A DNA stretch of 64,000 nt from Rattus norvegicus (taxonomy: Eukaryota > Chordata > Mammalia > Rodentia > Muridae), in contig NC_086034.1 in assembly GCF_036323735.1 (NCBI RefSeq), forward strand, positions 42,221,439-42,285,438, given 5' to 3'. The notes below the pieces were generated by a model. It made no database searches. It saw nothing but the letters and a program-made list of their open reading frames with translations, and was not told the DNA's origin. Below, piece by piece: positions 36,250 to 50,309 of this stretch. Within the stretch, counting starts at the first letter, position 1, and every line of letters begins with the position of its first letter. Position numbers and translations under genes: made by a program.

Positions 36250-37359
36250 GAGTAACATGGTGAATTCGGTTAGTTCCCAATAGGCCGCAGTAGTAATAAG
36301 TGGACTGTTCGGGATATAGAAAAATTTTCACGAGTGGAATCAAAATTTCTAGGCGAATTCAGTGAGTTCCCAATGGGACATGCTTGTATGAGTGTGCTTT
36401 TCAATATGTAACAACATTTTAAGGAACGGACTCTAAGTATCATGGTGAATTCAGTAGGTTCCCAATAGGATTCGCATGTAATAAGCTTGTTATTCAAGAT
36501 AGAGCAACGTTTTAAGGAACGGAAACACTGTTTCTCTGTGAATTCAGTTAGTTCCCAGTAGCAGGCTCTTGTAATATGCGTACTTCTAAAGATTTATCAA
36601 AATTTGGTGTGCCGAATCTGAGTAACATGGTGAATTCGGTTAGTTTCCAATAGGCCGCAATAGTAATAAGTGGACTGTTCGGGATATAGAAAAATTTTCA
36701 CCAATGGAATCAAAATTTCTAGGCGAATTCAGTGAGTTCCCAAAGGGACATGCTTGTGTGAGTGTGCTTTTCAATATGTAACAACATTTTAAGGAACGGA
36801 CTCTAAGTATCATGGTGAATTCAGTAGGTTCCCAATAGGATTCGCATGTAATAAGCTTGTTATTCAAGATAGAGCAACGTTTTAAAGAACGGAAACAATG
36901 TTTCTCTGTGAATTCAGTTAGTTCCCAGTAGCAGGCTCTTGTAATATGCGTACTTCTTAAGATTTATCAAAATTTGGAGTGCCGAATCTGAGTAACATGG
37001 TGAATTCGGTTAGTTTCCAATAGGCCGCAATAGTAATAAGTGGACTGTTCGGGATATAGAAAAATTTTCACGAATGGAATCAAAATTTCTAGGCGAATTC
37101 AGTGAGTTCCCAAAGGGACATGCTTGTGTGAGTGTGCTTTTCAATATGTAACAACATTTTAAGGAACGGACTCTAAGTATCATGGTGAATTCAGTAGGTT
37201 CCCAATAGGATTCGCATGTAATAAGCTTGTTATTCAAGATAGAGCAACGTTTTAAGGAACGGAAACACTGTTTCTCTGTGAATTCAGTTAGTTCCCAGTA
37301 GCAGGCTCTTGTAATATGCGTACTTCTAAAGATTTATCAAAATTTGGTGTGCCAAATCT

Positions 37360-38839
37360 GAGTAACATGGTGAATTCGGTTAGTTTCCAATAGGCCGCAA
37401 TAGTATTAAGTGGACTGTTCGGGATATAGAAAAATTTTCACGAATGGAATCAAAATTTCTAGGCGAATTCAGTGAGTTCCCAAAGGGTCATGCTTGTGTG
37501 AGTGTGCTTTTCAATATGTAACAACATTTTAAGGAACGGACTCTAAGTATCATGGTGAATTCAGTAGGTTCCCAATAGGATTCGCATGTAATAAGCTTGT
37601 TATTCAAGATAGAGCAACGTTTTAAGGAACGGAAACACTGTTTCTCTGTGAATTCAGTTAGTTCCCAGTAGCAGGCTCTTGTAATATGCGTACTTCTAAA
37701 GATTTATCAAAATTTGGTGTGCCGAATCTGAGTAACATGGTGAATTCGGTTAGTTTCCAATAGGCCGCAATAGTAATAAGTGGACTGTTCGGGATATAGA
37801 AAAATTTTCACGAATGGAATCAAAATTTCTAGGCGAATTCAGTGAGTTCCCAAAGGGTCATGCTTGTGTGAGTGTGCTTTTCAATATGTAACAACATTTT
37901 AAGGAACGGACTCTAAGTATCATGGTGAATTCAGTAGGTTCCCAATAGGATTCGCATGTAATAAGCTTGTTATTCAAGATAGAGCAACGTTTTAAGGAAC
38001 GGAAACACTGTTTCTCTGTGAATTCAGTTAGTTCCCAGTAGCAGGCTCTTGTAATATGCGTACTTCTTAAGATTTATCAAAATTTGGTGTGCCGAATCTG
38101 AGTAACATGGTGAATTCGGTTAGTTCCCAATAGGCCGCAGTAGTAATAAGTGGACTGTTCGGGATATAGAAAAATTTTCACGAGTGTAATCAAAATTTCT
38201 AGGCGAATTCAGTGAGTTCCCAATGGGACATGCTTGTATGAGTGTGCTTTTCAATATGTAACAACATTTTAAGGAACGGACTCTAAGTATCATGGTGAAT
38301 TCAGTAGGTTCCCAATAGGATTCGCATGTAATAAGCTTGTTATTCAAGATAGAGCAACGTTTTAAGGAACGGAAACACTGTTTCTCTGTGAATTCAGTTA
38401 GTTCCCAGTAGCAGGCTCTTGTAATATGCGTACTTCTTAAGATTTATCAAAATTTGGAGTGCCGAATCTGAGTAACATGGTGAATTCGGTTAGTTCCCAA
38501 TAGGCCGCAGTAGTAATAAGTGGACTGTTCGGGATATAGAAAAATTTTCAGGAGTGGAATCAAAATTTCTAGGCGAATTCAGTGAGTTCCCAATGGGACA
38601 TGCTTGTATGAGTGTGCTTTTCAATATGTAACAACATTTTAAGGAACGGACTCTAAGTATCATGGTGAATTCAGTAGGTTCCCAATAGGATTCGCATGTA
38701 ATAAGCTTGTTATTCAAGATAGAGCAACGTGTTAAGGAACGGAAACACTGTTTCTCTGTGAATTCAGTTAGTTCCCAGTAGCAGGCTTTTGTAATATGCG
38801 TACTTCTAAAGATTTATCAAAATTTGGTGTGCCGAATCT
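37360..38839 (+). repeat. D-D-J-J segment (monomers 102-105)
   Basis: Four 370-bp monomers linking the K-C block to the H-F-G-B-C-D block. Private changes: TAGTATTAAG in the first D (37404), CGAGTGTAATC in the J at 38100, TTTTCAGGAGTGG (38546) and ACGTGTTAAGG (38728) in the J at 38470. ACGTGTTAAGG recurs at 54638, offset 15910. Confidence 0.85.
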
Positions 38840-41800
38840 GAGTAACATGGTGAATTCGGTTAGTTCCCAATAGGCCGCAGTAGTAATAAGTGGACTGTTC
38901 GGGATATAGAAAAATTTTCACGAATGGACTCAAAATTTCTATGCGAATTCAGTGAGTTCCCAATGGGACATGCTTGTATGAGTGTGCTTTTCAATATGTA
39001 ACAATATTTTACGGAACGGACTCTAAGTATCATGGTGAATTCAGTAGGTTCCCAATAGGATTCACATGTAATAAGCTTGTTATTCAAGATAGAGCAACGT
39101 TTTAAGGAACGGAAACACTGTTTCTCTGTGAATTCAGTTAGTTCCCAGTAGCAGGCTCTTGTAATATGCGTACTTCTAAAGATTTATCAAAATTTGGTGT
39201 GCTGAATCTGAGTAACATGGTGAATTCGGTTAGTTTCCAATAGGCCGCAATAGTAATAAGTGGACTGTTCGGGATATAGAAAAATTTTCACGAATGGACT
39301 CAAAATTTTTAGGCGAATTCAGTGAGTTCCCAAAGGGACATGCTTGTGTGAGTGTGCTTTTCAATATGTAACAACATTTTAAGGAACGGACTCTAAGTAT
39401 CATGGTTAATTCAGTAGGTTCCCAATAGGATTCGCATGTAATAAGCTTGTTATTCAAGATAGAGCAACGTTTTAAGGAACGGAAACACTGTTTCTCTGTG
39501 AATTCAGTTAGTTCCCAGTAGCAGGCTCTTGTAATATGCGTACTTCTAAAGATTTATCAAAATTTGGTGTGCCGAATCTGAGTAACATGGTGAATTCGGT
39601 TAGTTTCCAATAGGCCGCAATAGTAATAAGTGGACTGTTCGGGATATAGAAAAATTTTCACGAATGGACTCAAAATTTCTAGGCGAATTCAGTGAGTTCC
39701 CAAAGGGACATGCTTGTATGAGTGTGCTTTTCAATATGTAACAACATTTTACGGAACGGACTCTAAGTATCATGGTTAATTCAGTAGGTTCCCAATAGGA
39801 TTCGCATGTAATAAGCTTGTTATTCAAGATAGAGCAACGTTTTAAGGAACGGAAACACTGTTTCTCTGTGAATTCAGTTAGTTCCCAGTAGCAGGCTCTT
39901 GTAATATGCGTACTTCTTAAGATTTATCAAAATTTGGAGTGCCGAATCTGAGTAACATGGTGAATTCGGTTAGTTTCCAATAGGCCGCAGTAGTAATAAG
40001 TGGACTGTTCGGGATATAGAAAAATTTTCACGAATGGACTCAAAATTTCTAGGCGAATACAGTGAGTTCCCAATGGGACATGCTTGTATGAGTGTACTTT
40101 TCAATATGTAACAACATTTTAAGGAACGGACTCTAAGTATCATGGTGAATTCAGTAGGTTCCCAATAGGATTCGCATGTAATAAGCTTGTTATTCAAGAT
40201 AGAGCAACGTTTTAAGGAACGGAAACACTGTTTCTCTGTGAATTCAGTTAGTTCCCAGTAGCAGGCTCTTGTAATATGCGTACTTCTAAAGATTTATCAA
40301 AATTTGGTGTGCCGAATCTGAGTAACATTGTGAATTCGGTTAGTTTCCAATAGGCCGCAATAGTAATAAGTGGACTGTTCGGGATATAGAAAAATTTTCA
40401 CGAATGGAATCAAAATTTCTAGGCGAATTCAGTGAGTTCCCAAAGGGACATGCTTGTGTGAGTGTGCTTTTCAATATGTAACAACATTTTAAGGAACGGA
40501 CTCTAAGTATCATGGTGAATTCAGTAGGTTCCCAATAGGATTCGCATGTAATAAGCTTGTTATTCAAGATAGAGCAACGTTTTAAGGAACGGAAACACTG
40601 TTTCTCTGTGAATTCAGTTAGTTCCCAGTAGCAGGCTCTTGTAATATGCGTACTTCTAAAGATTTATCAAAATTTGGTGTGCCGAATCTGAGTAACATGG
40701 TGAATTCGGTTAGTTTCCAATAGGCCGCAATAGTAATAAGTGGACTGTTCGGGATATAGAAAAATTTTCACGAATGGAATCAAAATTTCTAGGCGAATTC
40801 AGTGAGTTCCCAAAGGGTCATGCTTGTGTGAGTGTGCTTTTCAATATGTAACAACATTTTAAGGAACGGACTCTAAGTATCATGGTTAATTCAGTAGGTT
40901 CCCAATAGGATTCGCATGTAATAAGCTTGTTATTCAAGATAGAGCAACGTTTTAAGGAACGGAAACACTGTTTCTCTGTGAATTCAGTTAGTTCCCAGTA
41001 GCAGGCTCTTGTAATATGCGTACTTCTTAAGATTTATCAAAATTTGGTGTGCCGAATCTGAGTAACATGGTGAATTCGGTTAGTTTCCAATAGGCCGCAG
41101 TAGTAATAAGTGGACTGTTCGGGATATAGAAAAATTTTCACGAATGGACTCAAAATTTCTAGGCGAATACAGTGAGTTCCCAATGGGACATGCTTGTATG
41201 AGTGTACTTTTCAATATGTAACAACATTTTAAGGAACGGACTCTAACTATCATGGTGAATTCAGTAGGTTCCCAATAGGATTCGCATGTAATAAGCTTGT
41301 TATTCAAGATAGAGCAACGTTTTAAGGAACGGAAACACTGTTTCTCTGTGAATTCAGTTAGTTCCCAGTAGCAGGCTCTTGTAATATGCGTACTTCTAAA
41401 GATTTATCAAAATTTGGTGTGCCGAATCTGAGTAACATTGTGAGTTCGGTTAGTTTCCAATAGGCCGCAATAGTAATAAGTGGACTGTTCGGGATATAGA
41501 AAAATTTTCACGAATGGAATCAAAATTTCTAGGCGAATTCAGTGAGTTCCCAAAGGGACATGCTTGTGTGAGTGTGCTTTTCAATATGTAACAACATTTT
41601 AAGGAACGGACTCTAAGTATCATGGTGAATTCAGTAGGTTCCCAATAGGATTCGCATGTAATAAGCTTGTTATTCAAGATAGAGCAACGTTTTAAGGAAC
41701 GGAAACACTGTTTCTCTGTGAATTCAGTTAGTTCCCAGTAGCAGGCTCTTGTAATATGCGTACTTCTAAAGATTTATCAAAATTTGGTGTGCCGAATCTG

Positions 41801-42169
41801 AGTAACCTGGTGAATTCGGTTAGTTTCCAATAGGCCGCAATAGTAATAAGTGGACTGTTCGGGATATAGAAAAATTTTCACGAATGGAATCAAAATTTCT
41901 AGGCGAATTCAGTGAGTTCCCAAAGGGTCATGCTTGTGTGAGTGTGCTTTTCAATATGTAACAACATTTTAAGGAACGGACTCTAAGTATCATGGTGAAT
42001 TCAGTAGGTTCCCAATAGGATTCGCATGTAATAAGCTTGTTATTCAAGATAGAGCAACGTTTTAAGGAACGGAAACACTGTTTCTCTGTGAATTCAGTTA
42101 GTTCCCAGTAGCAGGCTCTTGTAATATGCGTACTTCTTAAGATTTATCAAAATTTGGTGTGCCGAATCT
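38470..42169 (+). repeat. J-H-F-G-B-C-D-B-C-D block, copy a (monomers 105-114)
   Basis: It pairs with 54380-58078 at an offset of exactly 15910 bp (43 monomers) until the 1-bp deletion at 56243. Shared private markers: ACGTGTTAAGG, TTTCTATGCGAATTC in H (38937 and 54847) and AAATTTTTAGGCG in F (39305 and 55215). Confidence 0.87.
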
Positions 42170-42539
42170 GAGTAACATGGTGAATTCGGTTAGTTCCCAA
42201 TAGGCCGCAGTAGTAATAAGTGGACTGTTCGGGATATAGAAAAATTTTCACGAATGGACTCAAAATTTCTAGGCGAATTCAGTGAGTTCCCAAAGGGACA
42301 TGCTTGTATGAGTGTGCTTTTCAATATGTAACAACATTTTACGGAACGGACTCTAAGTATCATGGTTAATTCAGTAGGTTCCCAATAGGATTCGCATGTA
42401 ATAAGCTTGTTATTCAAGATAGAGCAACGTTTTAAGGAACGGAAACACTGTTTCTCTGTGAATTCAGTTAGTTCCCAGTAGCAGGCTCTTGTAATATGCG
42501 TACTTCTTAAGATTTATCAAAATTTGGAGTGCCGAATCT
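39950..42539 (+). repeat. 7-mer tandem duplication, copy a (2590 bp)
   Basis: Order: B-C-D-B-C-D-J/G. It pairs with 42540-45129 (B-C-D-B-C-D-J) at an offset of 2590 bp. Shared private markers are TTGTGAGTTCGG (41439 and 44029) and AACCTGGTG (41805 and 44395). AACTATCATGG at 41246 is only in copy a. Confidence 0.87.
42170..42539 (+). repeat. Hybrid J/G monomer (monomer 115)
   Basis: The head is type J (C27, G41); from position 85 it is type G (A85, C90, A125, C173, T198). The downstream copy has separate J (44760) and G (45130) monomers in this place. The switch lies between 42210 and 42254, as expected from an in-register crossover fusing J to G with loss or gain of one monomer. Confidence 0.78.
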
Positions 42540-45129
42540 GAGTAACATGGTGAATTCGGTTAGTTTCCAATAGGCCGCAGTAGTAATAAGTGGACTGTTC
42601 GGGATATAGAAAAATTTTCACGAATGGACTCAAAATTTCTAGGCGAATACAGTGAGTTCCCAATGGGACATGCTTGTATGAGTGTACTTTTCAATATGTA
42701 ACAACATTTTAAGGAACGGACTCTAAGTATCATGGTGAATTCAGTAGGTTCCCAATAGGATTCGCATGTAATAAGCTTGTTATTCAAGATAGAGCAACGT
42801 TTTAAGGAACGGAAACACTGTTTCTCTGTGAATTCAGTTAGTTCCCAGTAGCAGGCTCTTGTAATATGCGTACTTCTAAAGATTTATCAAAATTTGGTGT
42901 GCCGAATCTGAGTAACATTGTGAATTCGGTTAGTTTCCAATAGGCCGCAATAGTAATAAGTGGACTGTTCGGGATATAGAAAAATTTTCACGAATGGAAT
43001 CAAAATTTCTAGGCGAATTCAGTGAGTTCCCAAAGGGACATGCTTGTGTGAGTGTGCTTTTCAATATGTAACAACATTTTAAGGAACGGACTCTAAGTAT
43101 CATGGTGAATTCAGTAGGTTCCCAATAGGATTCGCATGTAATAAGCTTGTTATTCAAGATAGAGCAACGTTTTAAGGAACGGAAACACTGTTTCTCTGTG
43201 AATTCAGTTAGTTCCCAGTAGCAGGCTCTTGTAATATGCGTACTTCTAAAGATTTATCAAAATTTGGTGTGCCGAATCTGAGTAACATGGTGAATTCGGT
43301 TAGTTTCCAATAGGCCGCAATAGTAATAAGTGGACTGTTCGGGATATAGAAAAATTTTCACGAATGGAATCAAAATTTCTAGGCGAATTCAGTGAGTTCC
43401 CAAAGGGTCATGCTTGTGTGAGTGTGCTTTTCAATATGTAACAACATTTTAAGGAACGGACTCTAAGTATCATGGTTAATTCAGTAGGTTCCCAATAGGA
43501 TTCGCATGTAATAAGCTTGTTATTCAAGATAGAGCAACGTTTTAAGGAACGGAAACACTGTTTCTCTGTGAATTCAGTTAGTTCCCAGTAGCAGGCTCTT
43601 GTAATATGCGTACTTCTTAAGATTTATCAAAATTTGGTGTGCCGAATCTGAGTAACATGGTGAATTCGGTTAGTTTCCAATAGGCCGCAGTAGTAATAAG
43701 TGGACTGTTCGGGATATAGAAAAATTTTCACGAATGGACTCAAAATTTCTAGGCGAATACAGTGAGTTCCCAATGGGACATGCTTGTATGAGTGTACTTT
43801 TCAATATGTAACAACATTTTAAGGAACGGACTCTAAGTATCATGGTGAATTCAGTAGGTTCCCAATAGGATTCGCATGTAATAAGCTTGTTATTCAAGAT
43901 AGAGCAACGTTTTAAGGAACGGAAACACTGTTTCTCTGTGAATTCAGTTAGTTCCCAGTAGCAGGCTCTTGTAATATGCGTACTTCTAAAGATTTATCAA
44001 AATTTGGTGTGCCGAATCTGAGTAACATTGTGAGTTCGGTTAGTTTCCAATAGGCCGCAATAGTAATAAGTGGACTGTTCGGGATATAGAAAAATTTTCA
44101 CGAATGGAATCAAAATTTCTAGGCGAATTCAGTGAGTTCCCAAAGGGACATGCTTGTGTGAGTGTGCTTTTCAATATGTAACAACATTTTAAGGAACGGA
44201 CTCTAAGTATCATGGTGAATTCAGTAGGTTCCCAATAGGATTCGCATGTAATAAGCTTGTTATTCAAGATAGAGCAACGTTTTAAGGAACGGAAACACTG
44301 TTTCTCTGTGAATTCAGTTAGTTCCCAGTAGCAGGCTCTTGTAATATGCGTACTTCTAAAGATTTATCAAAATTTGGTGTGCCGAATCTGAGTAACCTGG
44401 TGAATTCGGTTAGTTTCCAATAGGCCGCAATAGTAATAAGTGGACTGTTCGGGATATAGAAAAATTTTCACGAATGGAATCAAAATTTCTAGGCGAATTC
44501 AGTGAGTTCCCAAAGGGTCATGCTTGTGTGAGTGTGCTTTTCAATATGTAACAACATTTTAAGGAACGGACTCTAAGTATCATGGTGAATTCAGTAGGTT
44601 CCCAATAGGATTCGCATGTAATAAGCTTGTTATTCAAGATAGAGCAACGTTTTAAGGAACGGAAACACTGTTTCTCTGTGAATTCAGTTAGTTCCCAGTA
44701 GCAGGCTCTTGTAATATGCGTACTTCTTAAGATTTATCAAAATTTGGTGTGCCGAATCTGAGTAACATGGTGAATTCGGTTAGTTCCCAATAGGCCGCAG
44801 TAGTAATAAGTGGACTGTTCGGGATATAGAAAAATTTTCACGAGTGGAATCAAAATTTCTAGGCGAATTCAGTGAGTTCCCAATGGGACATGCTTGTATG
44901 AGTGTGCTTTTCAATATGTAACAACATTTTAAGGAACGGACTCTAAGTATCATGGTGAATTCAGTAGGTTCCCAATAGGATTCGCATGTAATAAGCTTGT
45001 TATTCAAGATAGAGCAAAGTTTTAAGGAACGGAAACACTGTTTCTCTGTGAATTCAGTTAGTTCCCAGTAGCAGGCTCTTGTAATATGCGTACTTCTAAA
45101 GATTTATCAAAATTTGGTGTGCCGAATCT
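42540..45129 (+). repeat. 7-mer tandem duplication, copy b (2590 bp)
   Basis: Order: B-C-D-B-C-D-J, all 370 bp. Its last two monomers (D with AACCTGG, J with AGCAAAGTTT) are also the start of the 12.95-kb duplicate of 31441, so this junction was made by two successive events. Confidence 0.85.
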
Positions 45130-48100
45130 GAGTAACATGGTGAATTCGGTTAGTTTCCAATAGGCCGCAATAGTAATAAGTGGACTGTTCGGGATATAGA
45201 AAAATTTTCACGAATGGACTCAAAATTTCTAGGCGAATTCAGTGAGTTCCCAAAGGGACATGCTTGTATGAGTGTACTTTTCAATATGTAACAACATTTT
45301 ACGGAACGGACTCTAAGTATCATGGTTAATTCAGTAGGTTCCCAATAGGATTCGCATGTAATAAGCTTGTTATTCAAGATAGAGCAACGTTTTAAGGAAC
45401 GGAAACACTGTTTCTTTGTGAATTCAGTTAGTTCCCAGTAGCAGGCTCTTGTAATATGCGTACTACTTAAGATTTATCAAAATTTGGAGTGCCGAATCTG
45501 AGTAACATGGTGAATTCGGTTAGTTTCCAATAGGCCGCAGTAGTAATAAGTGGACTGTTCGGGATATAGAAAAATTTTCACGAATGGACTCAAAATTTCT
45601 AGGCGAATACAGTGAGTTCCCAATGGGACATGCTTGTATGAGTGTACTTTTCAATATGTAACAACATTTTAAGGAACGGACTCTAAGTATCATGGTGAAT
45701 TCAGTAGGTTCCCAATAGGATTCGCATGTAATAAGCTTGTTATTCAAGATAGAGCAACGTTTTAAGGAACGGAAACACTGTTTCTCTGTGAATTCAGTTA
45801 GTTCCCAGTAGCAGGCTCTTGTAATATGCGTACTTCTAAAGATTTATCAAAATTTGGTGTGCCGAATCTGAGTAACATTGTGAATTCGGTTAGTTTCCAA
45901 TAGGCCGCAATAGTAATAAGTGGACTGTTCGGGATATAGAAAAATTTTCACGAATGGAATCAAAATTTCTAGGCGAATTCAGTGAGTTCCCAAAGGGACA
46001 TGCTTGTGTGAGTGTGCTTTTCAATATGTAACAACATTTTAAGGAACGGACTCTAAGTATCATGGTGAATTCAGTAGGTTCCCAATAGGATTCGCATGTA
46101 ATAAGCTTGTTATTCAAGATAGAGCAACGTTTTAAGGAACGGAAACACTGTTTCTCTGTGAATTCAGTTAGTTCCCAGTAGCAGGCTCTTGTAATATGCG
46201 TACTTCTAAAGATTTATCAAAATTTGGTGTGCCGAATCTGAGTAACATGGTGAATTCGGTTAGTTTCCAATAGGCCGCAGTAGTAATAAGTGGACTGTTC
46301 GGGATATAGAAAAATTTTCACGAGTGGAATCAAAATTTCTAGGCGAATTCAGTGAGTTCCCAATGGGACATGCTTGTATGAGTGTGCTTTTCAATATGTA
46401 ACAACATTTTAAGGAACGGACTCTAAGTATCATGGTGAATTCAGTAGGTTCCCAATAGGATTCGCATGTAATAAGCTTGTTATTCAAGATAGAGCAACGT
46501 TTTAAGGAACGGAAACACTGTTTCTCTGTGAATTCAGTTAGTTCCCAGTAGCAGGCTCTTGTAATATGCGTACTTCTAAAGATTTATCAAAATTTGGTGT
46601 GCCGAATCTGAGTAACATGGTGAATTCGGTTAGTTTCCAATAGGCCGCAATAGTAATAAGTGGACTGTTCGGGATATAGAAAAATTTTCACGAATGGACT
46701 CAAAATTTCTAGGCGAATTCAGTGAGTTCCCAAAGGGACATGCTTGTGTGAGTGTGCTTTTCAATATGTAACAACATTTTAAGGAACGGACTCTAAGTAT
46801 CATGGTGAATTCAGTAGGTTCGCAATAGGATTCGCATGTAATAAGCTTGTTATTCAAGATAGAGCAACGTTTTAAGGAACGGAAACACTGTTTCTTTGTG
46901 AATTCAGTTAGTTCCCAGGAGCAGGCTCTTGTAATATGCGTACTTCTAAAGATTTATCAAAATTTGGTGTGCCGAATCTGAGTAACATGGTGAATTCGGT
47001 TAGTTTCCAATAGGCCGCAATAGTAATAAGTGGACTGTTCGGGATATAGAAAAATTTTCACGAATGGAATCAAAATTTCTAGGCGAATTCAGTGAGTTCC
47101 CAAAGGGTCATGCTTGTGTGAGTGTGCTTTTCAATATGTAACAACATTTTAAGGAACGGACTCTAAGTATCATGGTGAATTCAGTAGGTTCCCAATAGGA
47201 TTCGCATGTAATAAGCTTGTTATTCAAGATAGAGCAACGTTTTAAGGAACGGAAACACTGTTTCTCTGTGAATTCAGTTAGTTCCCAGTAGCAGGCTCTT
47301 GTAATATGCGTACTTCTAAAGATTTATCAAAATTTGGTGTGCCGAATCTGAGTAACATGGTGAATTCGGTTAGTTTCCAATAGGCCGCAATAGTAATAAG
47401 TGGACTGTTCGGGATATAGAAAAATTTTCACCAATGGAATCAAAATTTCTAGGCGAATTCAGTGAGTTCCCAAAGGGACATGCTTGTGTGAGTGTGCTTT
47501 TCAATATGTAACAACATTTTAAGGAACGGACTCTAAGTATCATGGTGAATTCAGTAGGTTCCCAATAGGATTCGCATGTAATAAGCTTGTTATTCAAGAT
47601 AGAGCAACGTTTTAAAGAACGGAAACAATGTTTCTCTGTGAATTCAGTTAGTTCCCAGTAGCAGGCTCTTGTAATATGCGTACTTCTTAAGATTTATCAA
47701 AATTTGGAGTGCCGAATCTGAGTAACATGTTGAATTCGATTAGTTTCCAATAGGCCGCAATAGTAATAAGTGGACTGTTCGGGATATAGAAAAATTTTCA
47801 CGAATGGAATCAAAATTTCTAGGCGAATTCAGTGAGTTCCCAAAGGGACATGCTTGTGTGAGTGTGCTTTTCAATATGTAACAACATTTTAAGTAACGGA
47901 CTCTAAGTATCATGGTGAATTCAGTAGGTTCCCAATAGGATTCGCATGTAATAAGCTTGTTATTCAAGATAGAGCAACGTTTTAAGGAACGGAAACACTG
48001 TTTCTCTGTGAATTCAGTTAGTTCCCAGTAGCAGGCTCTTGTAATATGCGTACTTCTAAAGATTTATCAAAATTTGGTGTGCCGAATCTGAGTAACATGG

Positions 48101-50309
48101 TGAATTCGGTTAGTTTCCAATAGGCCGCAATAGTAATAAGTGGACTGTTCGGGATATAGAAAAATTTTCACGAATGGAATCAAAATTTCTAGGCGAATTC
48201 AGTGAGTTCCCAAAGGGTCATGCTTGTGTGAGTGTGCTTTTCAATATGTAACAACATTTTAAGGAACGGACTCTAAGTATCATGGTGAATTCAGTAGGTT
48301 CCCAATAGGATTCGCATGTAATAAGCTTGTTATTCAAGATAGAGCAACGTTTTAAGGAACGGAAACACTGTTTCTCTGTGAATTCAGTTAGTTCCCAGTA
48401 GCAGGCTCTTGTAATATGCGTACTTCTAAAGATTTATCAAAATTTGGTGTGCCGAATCTGAGTAACATGGTGAATTCGGTTAGTTTCCAATAGGCCGCAA
48501 TAGTAATAAGTGGACTGTTCGGGATATAGAAAAATTTTCACGAATGGAATCAAAATTTCTAGGCGAATTCAGTGAGTTCCCAAAGGGTCATGCTTGTGTG
48601 AGTGTGCTTTTCAACATGTAACAACATTTTAAGGAACGGACTCTAAGTATCATGGTGAATTCAGTAGGTTCCCAATAGGATTCGCATGTAATAAGCTTGT
48701 TATTCAAGATAGAGCAACGTTTTAAGGAACGGAAACACTGTTTCTCTGTGAATTCAGTTAGTTCCCAGTAGCAGGCTCTTGTAATATGCGTACTTCTTAA
48801 GATTTATCAAAATTTGGTGTGCCGAATCTGAGTAACATGGTGAATTCGGTTAGTTCCCAATAGGCCGCAGTAGTAATAAGTGGACTGTTCGGGATATAGA
48901 AAAATTTTCACGAGTGGAATCAAAATTTCTAGGCGAATTCAGTGAGTTCCCAATGGGACATGCTTGTATGAGTGTGCTTTTCAATATGTAACAACATTTT
49001 AAGGAACGGACTCTAAGTATCATGGTGAATTCAGTAGGTTCCCAATAGGATTCGCATGTAATAAGCTTGTTATTCAAGATAGAGCAACGTTTTAAGGAAC
49101 GGAAACACTGTTTCTCTGTGAATTCAGTTAGTTCCCAGTAGCAGGCTCTTGTAATATGCGTACTTCTTAAGATTTATCAAAATTTGGAGTGCCGAATCTG
49201 AGTAACATGGTGAATTCGGTTAGTTCCCAATAGGCCGCAGTAGTAATAAGTGGACTGTTCGGGATATAGAAAAATTTTCACGAGTGGAATCAAAATTTCT
49301 AGGCGAATTCAGTGAGTTCCCAATGGGACATGCTTGTATGAGTGTGCTTTTCAATATGTAACAACATTTTAAGGAACGGACTCTAAGTATCATGGTGAAT
49401 TCAGTAGGTTCCCAATAGGATTCGCATGTAATAAGCTTGTTATTCAAGATAGAGCAACGTTTTAAGGAACGGAAACACTGTTTCTCTGTGAATTCAGTTA
49501 GTTCCCAGTAGCAGGCTCTTGTAATATGCGTACTTCTAAAGATTTATCAAAATTTGGTGTGCCGAATCTGAGTAACATGGTGAATTCGGTTAGTTTCCAA
49601 TAGGCCGCAATAGTAATAAGTGGACTGTTCGGGATATAGAAAAATTTTCACCAATGGAATCAAAATTTCTAGGCGAATTCAGTGAGTTCCCAAAGGGACA
49701 TGCTTGTGTGAGTGTGCTTTTCAATATGTAACAACATTTTAAGGAACGGACTCTAAGTATCATGGTGAATTCAGTAGGTTCCCAATAGGATTCGCATGTA
49801 ATAAGCTTGTTATTCAAGATAGAGCAACGTTTTAAAGAACGGAAACAATGTTTCTCTGTGAATTCAGTTAGTTCCCAGTAGCAGGCTCTTGTAATATGCG
49901 TACTTCTTAAGATTTATCAAAATTTGGAGTGCCGAATCTGAGTAACATGGTGAATTCGGTTAGTTTCCAATAGGCCGCAATAGTAATAAGTGGACTGTTC
50001 GGGATATAGAAAAATTTTCACGAATGGAATCAAAATTTCTAGGCGAATTCAGTGAGTTCCCAAAGGGACATGCTTGTGTGAGTGTGCTTTTCAATATGTA
50101 ACAACATTTTAAGGAACGGACTCTAAGTATCATGGTGAATTCAGTAGGTTCCCAATAGGATTCGCATGTAATAAGCTTGTTATTCAAGATAGAGCAACGT
50201 TTTAAGGAACGGAAACACTGTTTCTCTGTGAATTCAGTTAGTTCCCAGTAGCAGGCTCTTGTAATATGCGTACTTCTAAAGATTTATCAAAATTTGGTGT
50301 GCCGAATCT
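44390..50309 (+). repeat. Segmental duplication, copy b (monomers 121-136)
   Basis: Order: D-J-G-B-C-J-C/F-D-K-C-D-D-J-J-K-C, the same as 31441-37359. All monomers here are 370 bp. New private changes absent from copy a: AACATGTTGAATTC at 47716, AAGTAACGG at 47891 and TTCAACATG at 48611. Confidence 0.88.

Larger units (their letters stand above)
31441..37359 (+). repeat. Segmental duplication, copy a (monomers 86-101)
   Basis: Order: D-J-G-B-C-J-C/F-D-K-C-D-D-J-J-K-C. It pairs with 44390-50309 at an offset of 12949-12950 bp (35 monomers). Shared private markers include AACCTGG (31445), AGCAAAGTTT (32064), TACTACTTAAG (32511), TTCGCAATAGG (33871), CCCAGGAGCAGG (33966) and TTCGATTAG (34787). 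A 1-bp deletion (GCATGAATAAGC, 34995) in monomer 95 is found only in this copy. Confidence 0.88.
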
